From: JBFEUI01 sp041547565
GTDB taxonomy: Bacteria; Pseudomonadota; Gammaproteobacteria; Thiohalomonadales; Thiohalomonadaceae
Length of the DNA stretch: 10,072 nt
Assembly (NCBI GenBank): GCA_041547565.1
Contig: JBFEUI010000102.1
Location: 1 to 10,072, forward strand
Reading direction: 5' to 3'
The position numbers were made by a program, and so were the translations under genes. The notes under the pieces are model-generated. The model had not been told where the DNA came from, did not search any database, and saw only the letters and a list, made by a program, of their open reading frames with translations. This document shows positions 5,413 to 10,072 of this stretch, piece by piece (position 1 is the stretch's first letter; every line of letters starts with the position of its first letter).

Positions 5413-6108
5413 ATGACTGAAAAACTGGAACAGACCCAGGCCATGCTGGCCAAACACCACCGCGATGGCGAGCGTTTTGCCGAGATGATGAAGGAGAGCT
5501 TTGCCGACCGCTTTGATGAGGTGTTCTGGTACCACTGGGACCGCTGGATGAAACCGGTCTATTCGGATAAGCCCGTGGTACTCGACCTCGGTGCCGGTCC
5601 CGGGATGTTCGTCAAGGCACTGGCTGAACGCACGCCGGGTATCCGCGCTATCGGCGTGGAGTGCGCCCCCTACATGCTGGAGGCTGTGGGTGAGTTGCCG
5701 CCGGGTGCGGAGATGGTCTGCCAGGACCTGCACGATCCGGCCTTGCCGCTGGAGAGCGCTTCGGTCGATGCGGTGATGGCGTCGGTGGTGATCCATGAGA
5801 TGAGCCAGCCGGTGCGCAGCCTGCTTGAGGTGCAGCGCTGCCTGAAACCGGGTGGCCGCTTTTACATTACCGACTGGGTACGTGCTCCGCTGGAGGTCTA
5901 TATCCGTGCACAGACCGAGGAGGCGCGGGTATTCGACAGCGGGACCGATGTCGATGAACTGGAAGACCTGTTTATCCACTTTATCGAGCACAATCGCTTT
6001 AGCCGCGAAGATTTGATCTATTTGTTGAACAAGACCGGTTTTGCCGTATTGCACTCGGAGATCGCCAAAGAGGGGCGGTATGCACGCATTGTGGCGGAAA
6101 AAATTTAA
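5413..6108 (+). CDS. Class I SAM-dependent methyltransferase, substrate unknown
   Basis: This 231-residue soluble protein has a single Rossmann-type methyltransferase domain of the Methyltransf_11/25 kind. An N-terminal helical segment (1-50) precedes the SAM-binding motif LDLGAGPG (57-64). The acidic residue at the end of strand 2 is E83 in GVE. CQDLHDPALPLESASVDAVMAS (103-124) carries the motif II/III acidic residues, and LKPGGRFYITDW (144-155) is the usual post-core strand. No feature points to a particular substrate. Lipid, small-molecule or protein methylation are all open. The ribosome binding site is weak (GAGAG just before the ATG). It is followed 58 bases later by uppP on the same strand. 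Confidence 0.88.
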   Translation: MTEKLEQTQAMLAKHHRDGERFAEMMKESFADRFDEVFWYHWDRWMKPVYSDKPVVLDLGAGPGMFVKALAERTPGIRAIGVECAPYMLEAVGELPPGAEMVCQDLHDPALPLESASVDAVMASVVIHEMSQPVRSLLEVQRCLKPGGRFYITDWVRAPLEVYIRAQTEEARVFDSGTDVDELEDLFIHFIEHNRFSREDLIYLLNKTGFAVLHSEIAKEGRYARIVAEKI

Positions 6109-6166
6109 ACAATCCACACCAGGAAAATAGCGGTTTACAAACAGGCGCCAAAAGAATCAAAAACAA

Positions 6167-6964
6167 ATGGAAACACTGCACGTCGTATTGCTTGCCATCC
6201 TCCAGGGATTGACCGAGTTTCTTCCCATATCAAGTTCGGCGCACCTGATTCTGCTGCCCAAGATCGGCGGCTGGGCCGATCAGGGGCTGGCCTTCGATGT
6301 GTCGGTGCATGTCGGCACGCTCAGCGCCGTGGTCTGGTATTTTCGCGCTGAGTTGCAGCAGATGTTCCACGACTGGTTCCTCTCGCTCGCTAAAAAACAG
6401 CGGGTGGGTGACAGCCACCTGGTGTGGGCGGTGGGGTTCGGCACCGTGCCGGTCGGTTTGGCCGGGCTGCTGTTTAAGGACGTGATTGAAACAGTGCTGC
6501 GCGAACCGCTGGTGATTGCCACCACCACCATCGTGTTCGGTCTGTTGCTGTGGTGGGCCGACGTGCAGGGCAGCCGCCAGCGCGACGAACACGCCATCGG
6601 TTGGCGCGATGTGCTGGTTATCGGCGTGGCGCAGGCACTGGCGCTGATACCCGGCACTTCACGTTCCGGCATCACCATGACGGCGGGCCTGATGCTGGGA
6701 CTGTCGCGCACCGCTGCGGCGCGCTTTTCGTTCCTGCTGTCCATTCCGGTGATCGTGCTCGCAGGCGGCCTCAATGGTCTCGAGCTTTTAAGTGCGGATG
6801 TGGCGGTCGATTGGAATGCGTTGCTGGTCGGCACCGCCATCTCTGCCGTGAGCGCTTACCTCTGCATCCACTTCTTTCTTACACTGCTTGAGCACAGCGG
6901 TATGTTGCCGTTCGTAATGTACCGGCTGGGCCTGGGCGTCGTGTTGTTTTATCTCTATCTATGA
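6167..6964 (+). CDS. uppP: Undecaprenyl-diphosphatase UppP (BacA)
   Basis: UppP removes one phosphate from undecaprenyl pyrophosphate at the inner membrane, recycling the carrier lipid for peptidoglycan and O-antigen synthesis; overexpression gives bacitracin resistance. The 265-residue product has many hydrophobic segments and both family signatures. QGLTEFLPISSSAH at 13-26 contains E17 and H26 of the active site, and PGTSRSG at 162-168 contains the catalytic arginine R166. The length is close to E. coli (273). The ATG at 6167 is preceded by an A-rich stretch with no clear Shine-Dalgarno site. It is followed by ppnP after 12 bases, in the same direction, as a likely operon. Confidence 0.97.
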   Translation: METLHVVLLAILQGLTEFLPISSSAHLILLPKIGGWADQGLAFDVSVHVGTLSAVVWYFRAELQQMFHDWFLSLAKKQRVGDSHLVWAVGFGTVPVGLAGLLFKDVIETVLREPLVIATTTIVFGLLLWWADVQGSRQRDEHAIGWRDVLVIGVAQALALIPGTSRSGITMTAGLMLGLSRTAAARFSFLLSIPVIVLAGGLNGLELLSADVAVDWNALLVGTAISAVSAYLCIHFFLTLLEHSGMLPFVMYRLGLGVVLFYLYL

Positions 6965-6976
6965 TGAGGAGTTCGC

Positions 6977-7258
6977 GTGTTTGATACCAATGAGTACTTT
7001 GACGGTAAGGTTAAATCGATTGCATTTGAAACCGGTGACGGGCCCGCAACGATTGGGGTGATGGCGGCGGGGCAGTACGAGTTCGGCACCAGCCAACAGG
7101 AGATTATGCAGGTGGTCAGTGGCAAGCTTACGGTGAAACTGCCGGGTTCGGACAACTGGCAGGATTTCGGACCGGGCGAGACCTTTATCGTCGAGGCCAA
7201 TAAAAAGTTTCAACTGCAGGTGGCGGGTGATACCTCCTATCTCTGCCTTTATCGTTAA
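6977..7258 (+). CDS. ppnP: Pyrimidine/purine nucleoside phosphorylase PpnP
   Basis: PpnP (formerly YaiE, DUF1255) is a small cupin-fold enzyme that phosphorolyses several nucleosides to the free base and ribose-1-phosphate in the cytoplasm. The 93-residue product (E. coli 94) matches the E. coli protein along its length. It begins with NEYFDGKVKSI (5-15), continues with GVMAAGQYEF (27-36) and an EIMQVVSGKLTVKLPG strand pair (42-57), and ends in TSYLCLYR. The start is GTG at 6977, with AGGAG (6967-6971) five bases upstream. It lies 12 bases after uppP and 10 bases before the VanZ-family gene, so the three are probably co-transcribed. Confidence 0.96.
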   Translation: MFDTNEYFDGKVKSIAFETGDGPATIGVMAAGQYEFGTSQQEIMQVVSGKLTVKLPGSDNWQDFGPGETFIVEANKKFQLQVAGDTSYLCLYR

Positions 7259-7268
7259 CGGTTGATTA

Positions 7269-7664
7269 ATGAACGACGGCCAGCAAACATTGCGTCTCAC
7301 GCCTCTCTGGCTTGTTATCGGCTGGTCGCTGGTGCTGGCCGTCGTTTATGTTTCACTGAGCCACAGTCCACCTGATGTCGGGCTCGGTATCGAGCACGTC
7401 GACAAGATTGGGCACGGTCTGGCCTATTTCATCCTCATGGGCTGGTTTGTGCAGATCTATGCGGCTCAAGGCAAGCGTGTGGCCTTTGCCGTTGGTTTTG
7501 TCGCGATGGGGGTAGGGCTGGAGATTATTCAGGGGATGGGCGGTGTTCGCTATTTTGAGTATGCAGATATGATTGCCAACACCTTAGGGGTGGTGGTCGC
7601 ATTTGTGTTTTCAGGAACTTCATTTCAGTATCTGCTCTCGAGATTTGAACAACATATAATGTGA
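7269..7664 (+). CDS. VanZ-family integral membrane protein
   Basis: A 131-residue membrane protein with four predicted segments, near residues 13-31, 48-64, 70-88 and 100-116. The VanZ-domain (PF04892) pattern is clear: DKIGHGLAYFILMG at 45-58, GLEIIQ at 83-88 and the YADMIANTLGVVVAF block at 98-112, with conserved D100 and N104. VanZ of Enterococcus gives low-level teicoplanin resistance by an unknown route. The many short proteobacterial relatives have no defined function, so drug resistance should not be assumed. The ATG at 7269 has only a weak ribosome binding site and follows ppnP after 10 bases. It is the last gene before the terminator at 7738-7769. Confidence 0.85.
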   Translation: MNDGQQTLRLTPLWLVIGWSLVLAVVYVSLSHSPPDVGLGIEHVDKIGHGLAYFILMGWFVQIYAAQGKRVAFAVGFVAMGVGLEIIQGMGGVRYFEYADMIANTLGVVVAFVFSGTSFQYLLSRFEQHIM

Positions 7665-7737
7665 ATATTTGATGTCTGAAGCGTAATCTCAGTGGACGGT
7701 TTTCAGTTAACTGCTTCGGTTACGTGAGCAGACCATG

Positions 7738-7769
7738 AAAAAAAGACCAGGCAACCGCCTGGTCTTTTT
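7738..7769. terminator. Bidirectional intrinsic terminator
   Basis: A perfect 13-base-pair stem, AAAAAGACCAGGC (7740-7752) with GCCTGGTCTTTTT (7757-7769), closes on an AACC loop. The plus strand has a T tract after the stem, ending the uppP-ppnP-VanZ unit. The seven A bases at 7738-7744 give a T tract on the minus strand, ending the unknown secreted-protein gene at 7822. The rest of 7665-7821 holds no gene that I can see. Confidence 0.92.
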
Positions 7770-7821
7770 GCAATATTCCCCATGGCAACTTGTTCGTGCC
7801 TGTCGGATGTGTGAGGCGATT

Positions 7822-8331
7822 TCAGTCACACTCGACCTTGCAGGCCGTCATGTCGGAGCCGCACTCCGTTTGCATCACGACATTTGAATTCGTCACTCCG
7901 GGTATTCTGCAGACGCTACGCGTGCGCAGCGCAAATTTAATTCCACCCTGATAGATGCAAGAGACCGTATTAAGACCATCCTTATGGGAGATTGCGACGC
8001 TTACCGGCCTGGCACTTCTTATTTTCGAGGCGGGAATGGTGCATGATAAATAGCCCATAAATTCACCATCAGCAGACTCCCATAACGCAGTGTTTTTACG
8101 ACGTTTGAACTCTGCGTAGGAGTCGCAGAGCTCCGGGTTCTTTGCGCCTGGAGCCCGCTCTGCACCGCAGCCATTTTTAAACATTACCTGTAACTCTTCT
8201 TCTGTCGGGCATGCACCGATCTGTATGGCTTCGGAAATGTCAGGGCATGGGATTGGACCGGCGGCCCAAACCTGGCTGAATGTGGCAAGTGTGATGGCTC
8301 CGAAAGCTGCGGCAAAAGCGTAAGGTTTCAT
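7822..8331 (-). CDS. Secreted cysteine-rich protein of unknown function
   Basis: I do not recognise this 169-residue protein with certainty. It starts with a clear signal peptide (MKPYAFAAAFGAITLATFSQVWA) with an Ala-X-Ala-like cleavage site near residue 23, so it should be exported to the periplasm or outside. The mature part has ten cysteines, an even number that suits disulfides, including CPDISEAIQ near the N terminus, VSCIYQGG in the middle and three in the last 14 residues. The CPDIS and C-x-Y spacing loosely recalls DUF3757-type proteins; this is a weak impression. ATG 8331 is chosen for GGAG five bases before it plus the signal peptide. The frame stays open to 8487, but without a ribosome binding site. 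By eye it is more AT-rich than its neighbours, which may mean transfer. It lies downstream of cca on the same strand. Confidence 0.75.
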   Translation of the reverse strand: MKPYAFAAAFGAITLATFSQVWAAGPIPCPDISEAIQIGACPTEEELQVMFKNGCGAERAPGAKNPELCDSYAEFKRRKNTALWESADGEFMGYLSCTIPASKIRSARPVSVAISHKDGLNTVSCIYQGGIKFALRTRSVCRIPGVTNSNVVMQTECGSDMTACKVECD

Positions 8332-8509
8332 GTTTTCTCCAGGGCTTAAAATAGTAAGTATGAAGGGTGGAAATTCTCGTTTCTTTTCATGGTAGGTTTT
8401 ATTTTTTATCTGCTGAGCAAACGTGTCTCTATCCCAGGCTGCGGCATTTGGGTGTTTATTGACATTAACATTAATATTCTCTTGCATCTGTTGTAGGGGT
8501 GACAGGTGC

Positions 8510-9733
8510 TCATTCTACTCCCTTGATGTCCTTTATTGCTGACACTCTCTGCTGATGGAGTTGTTCACCAACTGCCTTTCCTGTGTATCCCAGTTCGACT
8601 ATTGCCTTTGCTTCTATTCGAACTGCGGCGTGGTAGGCGCGACGGAATATATCCGGTTGCGGGAAATGCAGCTCTTCAAAACCGGGGCGCCCGCGCGAAT
8701 CGGCCTCGCAGGCGAGCAGGAACTGTTCCAGCCGTTCGGGGCGGCGGAAGGCATCGATATGCTCCAGTGTTTTCAGGATCGTTGAGGCCTGCAGCTCCTC
8801 GGCACGGTGATAGACACCATGGTAGCGAGTGACGATAAGTGCCAGATCGCGATAGTCGCGCGGCACGCGCAGGCGCTGGCATAGTTGCTCGACCAGTCCG
8901 ACACCGCGCTCTTCGTGCTCGATGTGCCGGGGCCACTCGTCCTGCGGCGTGGTGCCCTTGCCCAGGTCGTGTACCAGTGCGGCGAAGCGTACGCGGGTAT
9001 CGGGCGTGAGTTTGGCCGCCTGCTCCAGCACCAGCATGGTGTGAACGCCGGTATCCTCTTCCGGGTGGTGGTGTTTTGGCTGCGGTACTCCGAACAGCTG
9101 CTCCAGTTCCGGGAAGATACGGCTCAAAGCGCCGCAGTTGCGCAGCACCTCGAAAAAACGTGACGGCGTCTCTTCCGCCAGGGCGTTGTCGAGTTCCTGC
9201 CAGACCCGCTCCGGCACCAGCGCATCGACCTCGCCGCTTTGCACCATCTGTTTCATCAGGGCATGGGTGGAGTGGGCGACGCGAAAGCCCCATTTACCGT
9301 AGCGGGCGGCGTAGCGGGCGATGCGTAGTATGCGCACGGGGTCTTCGCTAAAGGCGGGTGAGACATGGCGCAGGCGACCGTTTTGCAGGTCGTCCCGACC
9401 GCCGAAGGGATCGATAATCGTGCCGTTTGCGTCCTGGGCCATGGCGTTGATGGTCAGGTCGCGGCGGCGCAGGTCCTCCTCCAGCGTCACCTTGGGCGAG
9501 GCGTGAAACTCAAAGCCGTGATAGCCGGGTGCGGTTTTGCGCTCGGTGCGCGCCAGGGCATACTCCTCGCCGGTTTTCGGGTGCAGGAAGACCGGGAAAT
9601 CCTTGCCCACCGGGCGGTAGCCCTGCTGCTGCAACTGTTCGGGGGTGGCACCGACGACCACCCAGTCGCGGTCCCTGGGTTCCAGCCCCAGCAGTTGGTC
9701 ACGCACGGCCCCGCCGACAAGGTAGATTTCCAA
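8510..9733 (-). CDS. cca: Multifunctional CCA-adding tRNA nucleotidyltransferase
   Basis: Cca builds and repairs the 3'-terminal CCA of tRNAs. The E. coli-type enzyme also has HD-domain phosphatase, 2'-nucleotidase and cyclic phosphodiesterase activities. The product has 407 residues (E. coli 412) and aligns from its first residue: GGAVRD (7-12), catalytic D21 and D23 in DRDW, RRDLTIN (90-96), EDPVRILRIARYAARY (130-145), and an HD domain with H231 and H255/D256 in VHDLGKG. The start is TTG at 9733; a TGA lies two codons upstream in frame, so no ATG is possible. GGAG seven bases before the TTG supports it. An out-of-frame ATG at 9740 opens a 13-codon frame over the start. Upstream are degenerate heptamer repeats. 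Confidence 0.96.
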   Translation of the reverse strand: MEIYLVGGAVRDQLLGLEPRDRDWVVVGATPEQLQQQGYRPVGKDFPVFLHPKTGEEYALARTERKTAPGYHGFEFHASPKVTLEEDLRRRDLTINAMAQDANGTIIDPFGGRDDLQNGRLRHVSPAFSEDPVRILRIARYAARYGKWGFRVAHSTHALMKQMVQSGEVDALVPERVWQELDNALAEETPSRFFEVLRNCGALSRIFPELEQLFGVPQPKHHHPEEDTGVHTMLVLEQAAKLTPDTRVRFAALVHDLGKGTTPQDEWPRHIEHEERGVGLVEQLCQRLRVPRDYRDLALIVTRYHGVYHRAEELQASTILKTLEHIDAFRRPERLEQFLLACEADSRGRPGFEELHFPQPDIFRRAYHAAVRIEAKAIVELGYTGKAVGEQLHQQRVSAIKDIKGVE

Positions 9734-9772
9734 AGCTCATACTCCAAAGGGTGATAGCGGGCAGTTTAATCA

Positions 9773-9828
9773 GTGAAGGGTGGTGTGTGAAGGGTGAAGG
9801 GTGTTTCAATAACTGTGAATCGTGAAAC
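9773..9828 (-). repeat. Degenerate heptamer array in the cca upstream region, eight units
   Basis: On the minus strand (cca sense) the segment divides without gaps into eight heptamers: GTTTCAC, GATTCAC, AGTTATT, GAAACAC, CCTTCAC, CCTTCAC, ACACCAC and CCTTCAC. Most keep a TTCAC core; AGTTATT, GAAACAC and ACACCAC have decayed. It ends 39 bases before the cca TTG, which unlike plsY and folB keeps a ribosome binding site. Confidence 0.8.
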
Positions 9829-9829
9829 G

Positions 9830-9881
9830 CATAGAGGGCGCCCCGTGGGTACCGGTGATGGCGGGCATGGCCCGCCCTATG
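9830..9881. repeat. REP-like palindromic element
   Basis: The element is bounded by CATAGAGGGCG (9830-9840) and CGCCCTATG (9873-9881), which pair with a two-base bulge. Inside is a perfect seven-base-pair hairpin, GGCGGGC-ATG-GCCCGCC (9860-9876). The shape (GGGCGGG/CCCGCCC ends, compact GC hairpin) resembles intergenic REP-type elements common in gammaproteobacteria. Only one copy is in the window, so repeat status is inferred. It interrupts the heptamer register between 9828 and 9891. Confidence 0.45.
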
Positions 9882-9890
9882 TGTCGTGTC

Positions 9891-9918
9891 GTGAAAGGTG
9901 AAACGTAAAACGTGAAAG
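9891..9918 (-). repeat. Heptamer array, four units
   Basis: On the plus strand the heptamers are GTGAAAG, GTGAAAC, GTAAAAC and GTGAAAG without gaps; on the minus strand they read as CTTTCAC-type units. CTTTCAC is also the fifth unit of the plsY leader array, which links the two loci. The orientation is the same as the array at 9773-9828 and opposite to that at 9957-10061. Confidence 0.8.
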
Positions 9919-9925
9919 GATGGGC

Positions 9926-9953
9926 TTGACAAGGATCGTGGGGTACACACAAT
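9926..9953 (+). promoter_or_regulatory. Sigma70-type promoter leading into the 14-copy heptamer array
   Basis: TTGACA (9926-9931, perfect -35) is followed after 16 bases by CACAAT (9948-9953, 4 of 6 to the -10). The predicted start near 9960 falls in the first, imperfect heptamer. The transcript would therefore open with the heptamer array, reading CUUCACG in sense, toward a gene beyond the window. The minus strand reads TTGTCA at the same place, a possible but weaker -35 toward cca. Confidence 0.55.
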
Positions 9954-9956
9954 CGT

Positions 9957-10061
9957 GTTCACGCTTCACGCTTCACGCTTCACGCTTCACGCTTCACGCT
10001 TCACGCTTCACGCTTCACGCTTCACGCTTCACGCTTCACGCTTCACGCTTCACGCTTCACG
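9957..10061 (+). repeat. Perfect heptanucleotide tandem array, (CTTCACG)x14 plus one variant
   Basis: Fourteen identical CTTCACG units run from 9964 to 10061 without a mismatch. They are preceded by one variant, GTTCACG (9957-9963), for 105 bases in all. Since seven is not a multiple of three, every plus-strand frame reads the same seven-residue cycle without a stop, and every minus-strand frame meets a stop within 21 bases. The perfect identity suggests recent expansion by slippage, so copy number may vary between strains. Confidence 0.98.
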
Positions 10062-10072
10062 TCCTCCGTGCC

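Larger units (their letters stand above)
9734..10072. other. Gene-free repeat region upstream of cca
   Basis: This 339-base stretch has no supportable gene. From left to right it holds the cca ribosome binding site, degenerate heptamers (9773-9828), a palindromic element (9830-9881), four more heptamers (9891-9918), a plus-strand promoter (9926-9953) and a perfect 14-copy heptamer array (to 10061). The left heptamers read CTTCAC or TTTCAC on the minus strand and the right ones read CTTCACG on the plus strand, so the two halves face away from each other. Confidence 0.85.

Noticed and set aside
5386..6117. Open frame of 243 codons on the minus strand
   Set aside because: It is antisense to the SAM methyltransferase, with no recognisable domain.
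7269..7664. Glycopeptide resistance gene
   Set aside because: Only the VanZ fold is shared; there are no vanHAX or vanRS genes, and short VanZ-like membrane proteins are widespread in gram-negative bacteria.
8332..8487. N-terminal extension of the secreted unknown protein to an ATG at 8487
   Set aside because: There is no ribosome binding site at 8487. The extension would bury the signal peptide, and ATG 8331 has a good GGAG site.
8676..9293. Open frame of 205 codons on the minus strand, out of frame with cca
   Set aside because: It overlaps the cca catalytic and HD domains in another frame and shows no domain of its own.
9957..10061. Heptamer array as a CRISPR array or a coding repeat
   Set aside because: The units are contiguous and only seven bases long, with no spacers, so it is not CRISPR. 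The plus frames are open merely because the unit lacks stops; no start codon or ribosome binding site opens them.
1..10072. tRNA, rRNA, insertion sequence, prophage or att sites
   Set aside because: No tRNA cloverleaf, rRNA segment, transposase, integrase or flanking target duplication could be recognised on either strand.

Overview
The window is a dense, GC-rich stretch of chromosome from a gammaproteobacterium. The evidence is gene order: rpsU divergent from tsaD, then plsY, folB and folK, with cca further on. From memory, Pseudomonas keeps a similar block next to dnaG and rpoD. S21, TsaD, FolB, UppP, PpnP and Cca all resemble the E. coli proteins residue by residue around their active sites. 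The extra genes between folK and cca (pteridine reductase, MidA, uppP-ppnP-VanZ) suggest an environmental, perhaps Chromatiales-like lineage; that placement is inference.

Layout. 1-26 (-): first codons of a probable GatB/YqeY gene. 56-271 (-): rpsU with a good sigma70 promoter. 388-1413 (+): tsaD. 1414-2013 (-): plsY. 2120-2548 (+): folB, overlapping folK (2548-3036, +) by one base. 3052-3801 (-): pteridine-reductase-type SDR. 3844-5064 (+): MidA-family methyltransferase. 5069-5269 (-): a 66-residue unknown protein behind a near-perfect Pho box. 5413-6108 (+): orphan methyltransferase. 6167-7664 (+): uppP, ppnP and a VanZ-family gene, closed by a bidirectional terminator at 7738-7769. 7822-8331 (-): secreted cysteine-rich unknown protein. 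8510-9733 (-): cca with a TTG start. 9734-10072: gene-free, filled with repeats.

Functionally this is housekeeping: translation (rpsU, tsaD for tRNA t6A, cca for tRNA 3' ends), phospholipid start (plsY), folate/pterin synthesis (folB, folK, SDR), carrier-lipid recycling (uppP) and nucleoside salvage (ppnP). Many genes are convergent with gaps of 0 to 15 bases, so most regulatory DNA is squeezed into the divergent gaps.

The most interesting signals are not genes. (1) The divergent plsY/folB gap carries two mirror-image arrays of a 7-base unit. Each gene has exactly five CTTNNNN heptamers, then three bases, then ATG, and no Shine-Dalgarno site. (2) The region upstream of cca carries the same kind of array in the same sense (degenerate CTTCAC heptamers). 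Facing away from it are 14 perfect CTTCACG copies starting just after a TTGACA-16-CACAAT promoter. In all cases the CTT strand is the sense strand of the downstream gene or of the predicted transcript. (3) A PhoB-type operator stands in front of an uncharacterised 66-residue protein. (4) The 3' end of folB is a train of four perfect hairpins that lengthens FolB by about 23 residues just before the folK ribosome binding site.
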